A stretch of DNA of 64,000 nt from Tanypteryx hageni (taxonomy: Eukaryota > Arthropoda > Insecta > Odonata > Petaluridae), in assembly GCA_028673005.1 (NCBI GenBank), contig CM054112.1, forward strand, positions 186,880,564 to 186,944,563, read 5' to 3'. How positions within the stretch are numbered: the first letter of the stretch is position 1; each line of letters starts with the position of its first letter. Made by a program: the position numbers and the translations under genes. The notes under the pieces were generated by a model that searched no databases, had not been told where the DNA came from, and was given only the letters and a program-made list of their open reading frames with translations. Positions 48,501-56,503 of this stretch are shown in pieces.

Positions 48501-51500
48501 TGAAAGTAATGTAAACGATTTATTGCAAGAAGCAACTGTCACAGAATATCGAAATATATTTTTCATTTCTGCAACAAATTACAATCTCAAATTTTTCTTT
48601 GTTAGATTGTTCGACCTGTGAGTGTATTCCTGGCAGTCGATGTGCAGAATGACTTCATTTCTGGTTCCCTAAATATCAGCCGGTACTCAGCTCAACAGAA
48701 TGGGGAAGAGGCATGTACTATTAACTAATAAATGCACTCAAGACGTGATTTTCATCTTGATTTAGCTAGTTAAATAATGATAAGATAAACTTTTGAGTGA
48801 TGCAATTTTAAATTTTGATAAAATTGGAAATATTTGAACCATTACTACAAAAACCCCTGCATATGAAACTGGGCTTGAAAAGTCTGCTAATAATATGATG
48901 CTAATCCTTAATAAATGATAAGTATTTCCAAAAATTGATTTTCAAATAGAATTAAAAATAATTTTCAGAGATGTTTGCTTTTTTGACAATTTTTGAGACA
49001 TTATTGCTTACTTCTAGGTGATAGAACCTATCAATGCTCTTCTGGATAATGTGACATTTGATGCAGTTATCTATTCCTTAGACTGGCACCCAAGTGATCA
49101 TGTTTCTTTCTTCGATAACCTGTCACAGAGGAAACTAGACCCGTCCAGCCCTGTAAGTAGTCAAAGCAGCACATTGTCAATGGTGCTCTTATAAAAAAAC
49201 AGAAGTTTATGATTCAACTCCATCCTGAAAATGTCATTTTAGATAGTTCCCAAATAACATTGCTGAAGTGCTGTGACTCAAACTCTGGTTGCGGGATTAC
49301 CCTGGTGAATCATGCCCTTAAATAGTTTGCTTGTGATAAACAATAAAATTAATATGAATGAAATAAATGAAAAATGTTATTAAACTTGCTTCCTGAATAA
49401 GAATGACACAAGAGATGTATGTTGCATGCTATTAATGAGAAACAGTTTATCACGTTTTCTGAAATGTGTTATTATTGAAGAAAGGTGATGTTCTGACTGC
49501 AAATAGTTTTGAATCAGCCTTCATGACTGAAAATGAGGAAAATTCTGCTGATCACAAAATGATTCTAGTATATGGTATGAGTGTTTTGAACTTCATGTAG
49601 TAAAATGTGTATTTTTTTTGCAAATATAAGAACATATTATATAATTAAATGATTGAGTGCAGCTCAATAGCTATCTTAATGCCTAACATTATAAATGAAA
49701 CAATGTAATTTTCCATTAAAAATTTATCTATAAAACCTGGGTTGTTTCATTAATAAATTTTAAGTTGAAAATTACATTGTTTCATTTAAAATTGTATGAA
49801 TGTACTCCACAAAGTAATGCCAGAAACAGTTGCTTAGTCATAATGCCTCTCTACTCTGTGCAGCTGCCCCTGCATACAAGTAGTACTGCTCTTCTATAAA
49901 AATGCACAGTCATTTGATAAAAATCAAGCAGGACACAATGTACTGCACTGTAATTTATTTATCATAACATCAAGGATATGTTCAATTTTCATGCTTGGTC
50001 ATTATAAACTAAGAATCTAGCCAGCCATATTTTAGCATTTCAATAGGTTGATGTGAGTAAAGGCATTTTGGGTACAAAAAGTAAACTACACTATTGTAAA
50101 CTTCATACAACCATTAAAGAGCCTTGGTGATCTACTCAAAATGATTTTGGAACAGTTTTTGGGCCCAATCCAGAGGTTATGAGCTACTGCCTTATTGGCT
50201 GCAATCAGGATAATTTAAAGCAGCCTTCATGAGGTTTTCCACATCATATCTCCTATAATAAACTAAATTTTTTAGTTAAAGTTGTTCTTTCCTAACATAT
50301 TCCATGCTACAAGAAGCAATCTAAAACTAAGTGTCACATAAAACATAAATTTAGCTATTAATGCTGCACCAATGATAATAATGTTGGAGAAATTAATTCA
50401 TTCCTTTTTCATGAGTAGCACTTATAGTTGAATTAGTTCTCCAAGTAGCTACTGTTGTTGAAAAGTTTGAAGACAAATGAAATAGATCATTTAGGCATTT
50501 CTATATTTATGGCAAGAGATTATTACAACTTTATAAATTGTTTATATGATTGAATTTTTGGTAATCAATTAATAAATAAATATTTATATTACCTAGGATG
50601 AGGAGAGACTATCTCAATTTAAGTTTTTCCTCTCAAAAGGTGAATCATGAAAAAGCTAAGATGTTTGATACAGTTGTCTTTGAGGGCCCACCACAAATGC
50701 GTCAGAAACTGTGGCCAAGACATTGTGTGCAAGAATCATGGGGAGCTGAATTGCACAAGGACCTTAAGGTAAAGGATACAAAAATGGCAAAAATGCACAA
50801 ATAATTTTCAGTATTTAAAATGTGGATTTTATCTTGAATAAATTACTGGCTATTGAAATATAGTAGTTCCAAATTAATGTTGTTCTTTAAGGTTAACACT
50901 AATGAAGGAGAATTAGTTCAAAAAATTTAATTACGGTAAATTATCTTTAGTTTTAAATTTTCTAAAAAAGTTTTGTTCGATTTGATGCATATGGTATTTA
51001 TTGCATCAAGTTTTAATTTGGCCAATGCTTGGGTTAGATTTATTTTCTTTATATGTTAATTCCATGTTTATCTAAATATAAGGCAAGTTTTTTCCTATTG
51101 TGTTGTTTAAAATATCAATGTTGTATGAGTGAATTATTAATTTATTGTATGGCTTGCATTTTTTGTGTATCAATCTTTGGTTTGTTTGTTCTGTCATTTG
51201 TACAGTGAAAATTATGACTCGCTTATAATTTTTTCATTAAAATTAATACTGCAGTTTTCAGTAATTATTTTCATTGTTTAATTGTTTTTGCTTCAAAATT
51301 TGATTTTATGACCATAATTAACCCATTACAGTCATCCCTCCTATAATGTGAGGAATACATTCCTGGAAAATATTGTGTAATAGGAAACTGCATTACAAGA
51401 TACCTTAGGTCTATGTGAAAGGGAGAATAGGGACTTGGACAAATTTACATTATTAAAACTTCAAATACTATAGTAAAATGGCATCTTATTATATAATAAG

Positions 51501-54500
51501 CTACGTTTGTCCTTCACGCTCGACTGTGTTGCCTCTCTTAAAAAGGCTCTATACAGTAGTCTCTGTTATTCGAGCCTAGCTTATCCGAGCTTCCGTGTTA
51601 ACCAAGGCAGCTTCCTCTAAATACATTGTTGTTTTTATCTTGCGGTCAAGGTCACAGGTTATTTTCCACACGTAAATCATGACTCCTCACAACTTCAGTT
51701 GATACATCAAGATTCATGAAGCATGCAGCTGCATTCAGCCACAACTATGTATGTAACCGAGGCATGGTCCTCCCTACGGAGGCTTGGATCGTTGAGTCAG
51801 TCGTCAATGAACCTCAGTAAAAAGGAGATATTAAACTACACTTCGATACCTATGGACTTGTCCATCGTTGACATTCATCATTTTTTTTACCCTGCAATAG
51901 TTAGACATTTCTTGACTTGACTAAATAATGAGTGGTAAAAGAAAGCGTGTTGTGATGTCTCTAGAGACCAAATTACAGGCTATTCAATGATTTAGGTGGC
52001 GTAAAATGGTGACCAAAAAGTGATTGACCAAAGTTGGGCAGAAATCATTAAAAGACTATTTTGCTTAAGTAATATCAATAATTGTTCTTTTAGTTTAGTT
52101 ACAGATGTATAAAATAAATTTTCTGAACATACATAGGCCTATTTTTAATACCTAAAAATGAAACTTGTTTTATCCGAGTTTATCATTATCCGAGGTTAGC
52201 TTGGTCCATTTTACCTCGGATAATCGAGACTCGACTGTAAAAGAGTGGGAGAATCGAGAACTATTTACGACTGACTGTAATGCTATTTTAACAAACTTTC
52301 CGAGTAGGTAGAAGGTTGAAATTTGGTAGGAATGTTTGTCTCTTATAGTAAAAGCCATTTACGAAACAAAATCCCAAAAAAAAGACCTGATTCCAGTAGA
52401 TAATTTCTATTTCCCATAAGATAACGTGTAAAAATCGATTTTTTGACTTACAGGTTTTTACTCATTTGCAAATTAAAATTAGAAATAATTGACTTACATC
52501 GGACCTGGATCCTTTTAAAGACAAATAAATAACATTTCTTATTCTTATCATCACATTTTGTCTACAATTTGAAATTGCTTAAGTTATACGTTTAAATCAT
52601 ATTTCTCGGAAAAATGTAAGATTTTTAACGATATGTTGCCTTGCCAACCATGTCATTGTTAAGCCTCAGGATTATATTGCCATCTCATCCTTATATGCCC
52701 TATATGCATAAGGAAAGCATGCTTTGAATGCTTTAATAGGAGAGAGAAGAAGAAAGAAAGGAGAAAGACAGAGGGAGAAAGAGAGGGGGTGAGAGACAAA
52801 ATTAAATGTTCCATAAATTTAAAATAGTTTTGGGCATATAAGAATTGTGTAGCATAATGTATTTCTTTTTCATACAATTTTTATTCACCCAAAGCTATTT
52901 TTACTCTCTGTAACACTCACTCATGTGAATTTTATATTTATTGTTTACTTTTTAGTGCATATAAAAGTTGCTTTCATTAATTTTTATTTAAATTTTATTT
53001 TAACTTAATACTTAATTCATGCCTACCCATCACATTTGATGGGCAGTTACGCTAGAAATATAATATTAAACTGGTATATTAATATTCAATGAATACAAAA
53101 TTTCTTTAATAAAATAGGATAAATAAAATAAAACTTGATTTAATATAGTATTAAATGATTATAAAATATATAAATTTCATGTAGAGTAAAACCTGCCTTA
53201 GTTTATATTATTTGTAAATAAGAAGTTCTATAAAGGGGTTGTCTTGTATTTGATCCATCTTATATTCAAGTAAATATTTTACATAAACCCATTCATGTAA
53301 GCTTAAAAACTTATATATTTGTTTTTTTTAGGTGATGGATAATGCTGTGATGGTTTACAAAGGTACCAATCCAGAGGTTGACTCTTACTCTGTATTCTGG
53401 GATAATAAAAAAATGACACAGACTAGTCTTGTTTCTCAACTTGAACAAGTAAATACAACTGACATATACATTTGTGGCCTTGCCTATGATATCTGTGTTG
53501 GTAAGCCAATATGATTATTTATTTGACCTTAAATTCCATAAAGACCATACAAAGTTACATTAAGTTAATTAAAAGAATGGCAACATTATTCTGTTAATAT
53601 TTGTAAATTTTAATGTCAGAAATATTTGATTATTCAGTAATTAAAATAAATAATGAAACCATAAGTATTTTATAGAAGAATAGTATGTGCAGCAATGTAT
53701 AGAAATTGTTATGGATGATCTGAATTGACATACTTTTTTGTAATTGATGTCTCAGCTATCAGTGGAATAATTCCAAATTTATGTAATATTTTATTCACAA
53801 ATTCATGTGTGTATTAAGTTATAATATATTGATATAACATTATATAAATGCAATGCATATACAAATACGTTTGCATGTATGTGGAAAATAAGCTATTGAT
53901 GTTAAAAGGTGTTGATGTATCTTTGTCCAAAAGGTGCTACAGCAGCAGATGCTTTAGTCATAGGTTATCGTACTATTCTGGTAGATGACTGCTGCCGTGG
54001 TGTTGATTTAGAGGACATTGAACGAACTAAGAGAAATGTAATTGCCAATCATGGTGTAATAGTTAATTCCTCACAGGTAAGTGTCATACTTGTTAAAATG
54101 TAGCAAGTAGTTCAAGAAACTGAAACCATTTATAAGTAAGAAGGGACCATGATGTGTGAATTCATTCTTAAATTAACACCTTAGTCCACTCATTTCTTTG
54201 TTTTAGGAGGAACTGCTTTCTTATTTAAGATATCGGTGCTGAAAATTTCATTACATACAACTTTCAAAAGTAATTTTTCTATGAGAACCTTTAATAAATG
54301 AATTTGAAGTTGTCATTTTTATGGTTGTTCACCCAGTAAGATAATCCAAAAATCCCATTAAGCCAGCAGACGATTCATGGAGTAATAAATAAAAGAAGCA
54401 AAAGAATATAAACTGGGCACATAAAATTAATTCTTTACATCTAAGGCTGGTACCACACTTATGGTTGGAGCATGCAGGTCACCTGCCACTAATGGAATCT

Positions 54501-54850
54501 GCTGGCAGTTCACCCTCAACCAGTCCAGTCCACTCACAGCCTTCTGCATTCCAACTGTTGGCAGGCAACCTGTATGGTCCAACTGCAAGTGTGACACCAG
54601 CCTAAATGCTGATTAATTAATTAATCTAATAATTAATTTATTTATTTTTAAGCTGTACATTTCTGTTAATTATTTTAAATCATCTTCCTACTCTACTAAA
54701 ATTATTTACTTATCAATCTTCTTTTCAAAGGTAAAAGCAATGGTTGAGGGAAGAGACCGTCGTCCTGAATTGGGTTACAAACTGGCACTTGAGTTGAGAA
54801 AAAAGGAAAAACAGTCCAAGGAAGAAAAAGCACCAGAACAACAGGCTTAA
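23522..54850 (+). CDS. Naam: Nicotinamidase with N-terminal EF-hands (gene-level entry, 5' incomplete, 8 exons)
   Basis: Exons joined: 23522-23651, 24187-24243, 48606-48710, 49018-49152, 50640-50768, 53332-53500, 53934-54076, 54731-54850. Nicotinamidases hydrolyse nicotinamide to nicotinic acid and ammonia, feeding NAD+ salvage. Seen here: an EF-hand pair (loop residues [12 protein letters not shown] across the first two exons), then a complete isochorismatase-fold domain with catalytic Asp (VDVQNDF), metal ligands (DWH and the His of WPRHC), catalytic Lys (VYKGTN) and nucleophile Cys (AYDICVG). All exon junctions keep frame. The EF-hand/nicotinamidase fusion is the arthropod Naam layout, known from Drosophila. 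The initiator exon and first EF-hand helix are missing: I searched upstream to position 1 without a convincing candidate. The second intron here is about 24.4 kb and full of transposons. Probably a functional gene, since no exon is broken. Confidence 0.95.
23925..24086. repeat. 162-bp near-perfect foldback in Naam intron
   Basis: Arms of about 65 bp: GTACTTGCCTCAGGTATC on the left and its near-exact complement GATACCTGAGGCAAGTAC on the right, joined by a short AACCAACC-rich loop. It lies between the two EF-hand exons, so it will be in the pre-mRNA. No target duplication is clear. Confidence 0.85.
24187..24243 (+). CDS. Naam: Naam exon: second EF-hand loop (19 codons)
   Basis: A 57-nt exon, phase 0 on both sides, with acceptor TCGCAG and donor GTAAGT. 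It reads [19 protein letters not shown]. Joined to the previous exon it completes a 12-residue EF-hand loop with acidic residues at positions 1 and 12 and the usual Gly at 6. It then leads straight into the IVRPV start of the nicotinamidase domain, 24 kb away. It is too short to appear as an open reading frame and was found by reading the splice frame. Confidence 0.92.
24700..25795 (-). pseudogene. Helitron Pif1-like helicase remnant split by a hAT MITE
   Basis: Minus strand from 25795: [20 protein letters not shown], then [15 protein letters not shown], which are helicase motifs V and VI of Helitron Rep/Hel proteins. The reading stops where the hAT MITE (24879-25674) was inserted. A weak tail-like piece beyond it (NKNNIVHTN near 24750) may be the rest. 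No upstream helicase motif is readable. Confidence 0.65.
24879..25674. mobile_element. hAT MITE, 796 bp
   Basis: Left end CAGAAGTTCCCAAAC and inverted right end CAGTGGTTCCCAAAC; flanks ATCTAGAG (24871-24878) and CTCTAGAG (25675-25682) match at 7 of 8. GGTTCGCG motifs lie just inside both ends. It interrupts the Helitron helicase reading exactly at its end. Confidence 0.8.
26020..26215 (-). repeat. tRNA-derived SINE-like family, best copy
   Basis: On the minus strand: GACTAGGTAGAAAATTGAGA, ATTTGGTAGGAATGC, then a B box GGTTCGACTCC (complement of 26108-26118), then GGATAATTTCTATTTCCCGG. The same order occurs at 52288-52500 (+); shorter pieces at 6105-6240, 9005-9105 and 9385-9460. A B box with CCCGGGTTCGATTCC at about 37820-37840 may be a relative. 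Confidence 0.6.
26568..26851 (+). repeat. 142-bp tandem duplication
   Basis: 26568-26709 and 26710-26851 are near-identical direct copies starting GACATATACCTATTTATGT. Each contains a hAT-like end CAGTGCTCCACAACC. Only a handful of point differences, so recent. Confidence 0.9.
26854..27025. mobile_element. Small hAT MITE, 172 bp
   Basis: A perfect 8-bp duplication GCTACAGA (26846-26853, 27026-27033) surrounds it. The right end, inverted, is CAGTGGCGGATCCAAG; the left is a worn CGGACGGATCC. It sits directly against the second copy of the tandem duplication. Confidence 0.7.
27635..27915. mobile_element. Small hAT MITE, 281 bp
   Basis: Left end CAGTGGCGAATCCA, inverted right end CAAGGGCGGATCCA; flanks ATGCTGGC (27627-27634) and ATGCTGGT (27916-27923) match at 7 of 8. 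A run of 14 or so G follows the left end. Confidence 0.7.
28060..29012 (-). mobile_element. Nested hAT element, internally deleted
   Basis: Ends CAGAGCCG and, inverted, CAGAGCCG. A perfect 8-bp duplication TTGAGGGG (28052-28059, 29013-29020) shows insertion into the outer MITE. It keeps only the C-terminal end of a transposase on the minus strand. Confidence 0.85.
28259..28700 (-). pseudogene. hAT transposase C-terminal (hATC) remnant
   Basis: Minus strand: [20 protein letters not shown], a stop, then [34 protein letters not shown] and [20 protein letters not shown]. This is the hATC dimerisation domain of ZMYM1-like transposases. The N-terminal two thirds are absent. Confidence 0.85.
29254..30512. 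other. Intronic DNA, nothing recognised
   Basis: Short open frames without motifs; no splice-bounded conserved block. Confidence 0.4.
30513..30594. repeat. (TA)n microsatellite, 82 bp
   Basis: Forty-one uninterrupted dinucleotide units. Confidence 0.95.
30880..31900. promoter_or_regulatory. Purine-rich then pyrimidine-rich block, relatively GC- and CpG-rich
   Basis: Between about 30990 and 31510 the plus strand is strongly GA-rich (GGAGAGAGATAGAGGGGGAG, GGGAGGGAGGAAGGTGGGAG); from about 31560 to 31860 it switches to CT-rich. CpG is commoner than in surrounding intron. The open frames here are low-complexity and have no domain. It may be an unmethylated island or alternative promoter inside the intron. 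This is a guess from composition only. Confidence 0.3.
31901..35660. other. Intronic DNA, nothing recognised
   Basis: Includes short open frames (33682-33909, 34651-34875) without domains or repeats, and a GTTGTTGTTGTTGG run at about 33255. Confidence 0.4.
35669..35976. mobile_element. hAT MITE, 308 bp
   Basis: A perfect 8-bp duplication AGTTAAAC (35661-35668, 35977-35984). Ends TAGTGGTGAGAAACCT and, inverted, CGGTGGTGGGCAGCCT. Inside are GCGGCCCGCC and CGACCCGCG motifs. The 57846-58048 element is a relative. Confidence 0.8.
35985..38040. other. Intronic DNA with one hAT end
   Basis: At 36021 CAGTGTTTTCCAACCGGGGT looks like a hAT left end; no right end found. About 37790-37870 contains a B-box-like TCGAACCCGGGAC on the minus strand. 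Otherwise nothing recognisable. Confidence 0.4.
38041..38251 (-). mobile_element. Repeat family A, long subtype, 3' part only
   Basis: The minus strand carries the long-subtype end to GGAGAAAGTCAGGTGGTGGC. It is cut at about 38251, where it joins repeat B. The uninterrupted CTTAAAATATTTATTATTAT here serves as the empty site for the nested copy at 47612. Confidence 0.65.
38252..38900 (-). repeat. Dispersed repeat B, copy 2 (inverted)
   Basis: Reverse complement of 1575-2240 with few differences. The copies continue together through the Helitron-like tail into family A, so about 1 kb is shared between positions 1.16-2.24 kb and 38.25-39.26 kb in opposite orientations. Confidence 0.7.
38901..38997 (-). 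mobile_element. Helitron-like 3' tail (inverted)
   Basis: CTAG is complemented at 38902-38905, preceded on the minus strand by CCGTGCGAAGCCGGGC. Same tail as 1478-1574. Confidence 0.5.
39005..39257 (-). mobile_element. Repeat family A, short subtype, 3' half
   Basis: Minus-strand match to about 1160-1462. It abuts a plus-strand copy at 39258 head to head, so the two form a foldback junction. Confidence 0.6.
39258..39778 (+). mobile_element. Repeat family A, 5' part
   Basis: Starts ACTTTCTCCATATACGTAG, runs through CTGCCACCACCACGCCACC and ends at TTGTTGGAGCTAGG. The 3' end is missing. Confidence 0.65.
40043..40830 (-). mobile_element. Helitron 3' end with helicase remnant
   Basis: On the minus strand the element ends GCGCCAGCTAG followed by T (CTAG complements 40043-40046). 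Seven bases before CTAG is a 7-bp-stem hairpin GTGACGC paired with GCGTCAC, four-base loop (40054-40071). This is the classical Helitron terminus. The interior codes for the helicase end. Confidence 0.8.
40270..40768 (-). pseudogene. Helitron Pif1-like helicase C-terminal remnant
   Basis: Open frame 40768-40457 contains [40 protein letters not shown] and TRLNV, the usual Helitron helicase blocks. A stop at 40457 is followed in the same frame by [26 protein letters not shown] and [11 protein letters not shown], after which the SR motif is lost. A further piece just upstream (NNKILDRM) is in another frame. Inactive. Confidence 0.85.
40831..43024. other. Intronic DNA with a GC-richer stretch
   Basis: About 41640-42130 is richer in G+C and CpG than its surroundings and ends in 18 G (42114-42131). 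Open frames there (41798-42112) show no known motif and are flanked by no good splice sites. Otherwise nothing recognised. Confidence 0.35.
42114..42131 (+). repeat. Poly(G) run of 18
   Basis: Homopolymer G; likely quadruplex former and hard to sequence. Confidence 0.95.
43033..43295. mobile_element. Small hAT MITE, 263 bp
   Basis: A perfect 8-bp duplication CCGAAGTC (43025-43032, 43296-43303); ends CAGGAGCGGATTAA and, inverted, CAGGGGCGGATCGA. Confidence 0.85.
43304..45618. other. Intronic DNA; CT-rich tract
   Basis: About 44940-45080 is a pyrimidine-rich tract (CTCTCTCCCTCCCTCCCCTC). Overlapping open frames at 44611-45257 are low-complexity Ser/Pro/Leu readings of it. No gene recognised. 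Confidence 0.4.
45619..46303 (-). mobile_element. Repeat family A, long subtype, complete copy
   Basis: Minus strand from ACTTTCTCCATATACGTAG (near 46303) to GGAGCAAGTCATGTGGTGGC and CACATCAG (near 45619). Both near-terminal inverted repeats and the 3' stem-loop ATGTGG-TGG-CCACAT are present. No coding potential. Confidence 0.75.
46304..47003. other. Intronic DNA, nothing recognised
   Basis: Open frames at 46622-47027 lack motifs. Confidence 0.35.
47005..48326 (+). mobile_element. Repeat family A, long subtype, with a nested short copy
   Basis: The outer copy starts TTTACTTTTTCCATAC and ends AAAGTCATGTGGTGGCCACA, then TCAG. It is split at 47611/48250 by the nested copy; removal restores the CTTAAATATT-TATTATG sequence seen whole in other copies. 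Confidence 0.75.
47612..48249 (+). mobile_element. Repeat family A, short subtype, nested in another family A copy
   Basis: Starts TTTACTTTCTCCATATACG, ends ATATGGAGAAAGTCATGTG, TTGCCCACATCAGTTTAT. The insertion point lies in an AT-rich run between T residues; no longer target duplication can be seen. Confidence 0.75.
48606..48710 (+). CDS. Naam: Naam exon: start of catalytic domain
   Basis: Thirty-five codons, phase 0, starting [17 protein letters not shown] after acceptor TTAG. The Asp of VDVQNDF is the general acid/base of the nicotinamidase triad. The exon must end at GAAGAG with the next bases GCATGT: reading NGEE directly into VIEPIN of the next exon gives the family alignment (family form EILEPIN). 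The 5' splice site is therefore GC, not GT. The GT five bases on would break the frame. Confidence 0.93.
48711..49017 (+). other. GC-AG intron of Naam
   Basis: Begins GCATGT and ends TTCTAG. Exon 48606-48710 and exon 49018-49152 join in frame only with this boundary. Non-canonical but a known minor class. Confidence 0.8.
49018..49152 (+). CDS. Naam: Naam exon: metal-binding segment
   Basis: Forty-five codons, phase 0, between acceptor TTCTAG and donor GTAAGT. It contains [13 protein letters not shown], where Asp and His of DWH coordinate the catalytic zinc in characterised nicotinamidases. The exon ends at a variable linker (LDPSSP) before the next conserved block. Confidence 0.95.
49692..49788. 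repeat. Hairpin, perfect 22-bp arms
   Basis: Arms 49692-49713 and 49767-49788 (AAATGAAACAATGTAATTTT and complement), loop 53 bases. Intronic; may be a worn foldback element. Confidence 0.8.
50640..50768 (+). CDS. Naam: Naam exon: WPRHC segment
   Basis: Forty-three codons, phase 0, acceptor CAAAAG and donor GTAAAG. Key block is [16 protein letters not shown], whose His is the third metal ligand and whose neighbours shape the substrate pocket. The open frame continues upstream of the acceptor to 50598, but that part has no family similarity and is intron. Confidence 0.95.
51554..52237 (+). mobile_element. pogo/Jerky-like non-autonomous element, 684 bp
   Basis: Ends CAGTAGTCTCTGTTATTCGAG and, inverted, CAGTCGAGTCTCGATTATCC; TA on both sides (51552-51553, 52238-52239). 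At 51929 [19 protein letters not shown] is the start of a pogo-type helix-turn-helix, cut by a stop, and the rest of the transposase is deleted. Confidence 0.8.
52288..52560 (+). repeat. SINE-like family, second full copy
   Basis: GAGTAGGTAGAAGGTTGAAA, ATTTGGTAGGAATG, then a worn B box and GATAATTTCTATTTCCCATA, in the same order as the copy at 26.1 kb. The part after about 52480 also matches 9440-9560. Confidence 0.6.
52738..52796 (+). repeat. Purine (GA) tract
   Basis: About 60 bases almost entirely A and G inside a Naam intron. Confidence 0.85.
53332..53500 (+). CDS. Naam: Naam exon: catalytic Lys and Cys
   Basis: Acceptor TTTTTTTAG, donor GTAAGC, leaving in phase 1. It carries [18 protein letters not shown] with the catalytic Lys, and [10 protein letters not shown] with the nucleophilic Cys. 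This is the most strongly conserved exon and has no defects. Confidence 0.96.
53934..54076 (+). CDS. Naam: Naam exon: post-nucleophile helix
   Basis: Starts with GT, completing the Gly codon split by the previous intron, then [22 protein letters not shown] and so on to IVNSSQ; donor GTAAGT at 54077. It matches the standard helix and strand after the catalytic Cys, with the cis-peptide region (VCVGATA-type) intact across the splice. Confidence 0.95.
54445..54602. mobile_element. Harbinger/PIF-like MITE, 158 bp
   Basis: Ends GGCTGGTACCACACTTATGG and, inverted, GGCTGGTGTCACACTTGCAG; TAA on both sides (54442-54444, 54603-54605), the 3-bp TWA target of that superfamily. It lies in the last Naam intron. 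The identity of the superfamily is inferred from target length and end sequence only. Confidence 0.65.
54731..54850 (+). CDS. Naam: Naam terminal exon
   Basis: Acceptor TTTCAAAG, then [22 protein letters not shown] and a short Lys/Glu/Gln-rich tail to TAA at 54848-54850. The [12 protein letters not shown] block is typical of animal nicotinamidase C-termini; the charged tail is variable. Possible poly(A) hexamers are ATTAAA at about 54893 and AATAAA at about 55367. Neither can be proven from sequence. Confidence 0.94.
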   Translation, partial: VKAMVEGRDRRPELGYKLALELRKKEKQSKEEKAPEQQA

Positions 54851-56431
54851 GTTCCATGTCCATCCCATTAGTATTACTTAATGGGATCTATAATTAAACT
54901 GAGCATAACTTTTGCGATGTTTTGGCTAAAGTTAAAATTTAGCAACATTTGCATCATAAATGCTCTCTATAATTACAGAGTAAAATGAACCAGCATAAAT
55001 ATGAGTCTGTCCTGACAAGAACTAGACAAGCGACATAGCGACCTGAAATGTGTAGTAAACTATGTATAATCCTATAATAATACGTATTTTTTACCTAATA
55101 ATATTTATTAAATTTATTTTCCCTTTATATCATCATAATTTAGAGATCAAAAGATAAGATTGAAAAAAGTGAATAAGATAACTTTATTAGTTCAAAATTT
55201 ATACTTATTTCAATTTTAACTGTGTCGCATGTCCATTTCTCGTCCATAGCACCTCATATATTAGGTCCAGTACATAACATTCCGTCCAATTGCTTAAGAA
55301 AAAAGATGATACAATCTGCTAAGTTCCAAGTATTTTCTTGAACCATTTGATCGCTAATTACATCCAATAAAATATAACAATGAAAAGGCTTAGTGTCAAC
55401 AAAAATGTTGAATCGACAGCTTATATCTGTATAATGGATTGGGGATTAAATAGCATTTTTAGGCAAATCCTTATGGGTTTATATTAAACTCACCTACAAA
55501 TAGCAGCCTAGTGTATGCACTAATAAAAGCCATGCATCATAGAATCCAATGATTTTGTGAAATGGTTAAATTATTTCAATTTCTGTTATATATTTTTTAT
55601 ATTTAGTTTCTTCAAAACAATTGTTTTTTAAAAATTTAGTTCCTATATTAATTACTTAATGTGTCCTAAAATTCCATAGCTATCTGAAAGATAGAAATCT
55701 ATTAGCTTATAATGAAAAATATAAAATGATATACATATTCCTGGTAGTGAGAAATGTTTATGTAAAGTCTGTTGGAACTTTTACCCTTTGTGCCTTCCCT
55801 AATAGATTGATACTGGTGAAATACTTATAGATGGAAGAAAAGCTAGTCAATATTGTCAATTTTGATCCTGAACTATAAAGAATAACTGACTAATTTTCTT
55901 TATCACTTAAACTATAAAAATTGTTACCAATATCTAGATCATTATAATTTAATTTCTGATTGACACATGAAAGTAAACACAATGAAATTAAAATTCACTT
56001 TGTATTATTTATGAAAGAATACAAATTAATTATTAATTGTTGTTCACTTCAAGGTTATTGAAAACTAAATTCATTAAAAATAAAAAATTTTGTTCTTTTT
56101 AGCTGATATTATGTAATTTCACTGTATATCTGTGTGAATGGAACTCCACTATCAAAATTTCATTTTTCCTGTCTTATGAATTAAAAACATTTTAAATCTT
56201 AGTTTTTTTTAAATACTGATACCAAGAAAAAAAAAACAAAATAAAATAAGTATTAAGTTAGTAGAATTAAAGAAAGTTCAAACAGCGTATTTATCTAGCT
56301 TATTAAACACTAGATTTACATAGTAGCATACAACTCTTTTAAGTTTAACCACATTATGTAGACATAAAAGTCAGTAACATTAAAGAGAAATTTACAAGTT
56401 TTTCAGTATTATATATATCATCAGCTCTCTT

Positions 56432-56435
<4 letters not shown>
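54851..56435. other. Intergenic (3' side of Naam), AT-rich
   Basis: Probably holds the Naam 3' UTR. No gene or repeat recognised. Confidence 0.5.

Positions 56436-56495
<60 letters not shown>
56436..56495. repeat. (AT)n microsatellite
   Basis: About 60 bp of uninterrupted dinucleotide, right against the Tigger-like remnant. Confidence 0.95.

Positions 56496-56500
<5 letters not shown>

Positions 56501-56503
<3 letters not shown>

Larger units (their letters stand above)
24244..48605 (+). other. Naam intron of about 24.4 kb
   Basis: Donor GTAAGT after 24243 and acceptor TTAG before 48606. It separates the EF-hand exons from the catalytic exons. At least a dozen mobile-element copies sit in it, listed separately. 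Parts not listed show no gene. Confidence 0.85.
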
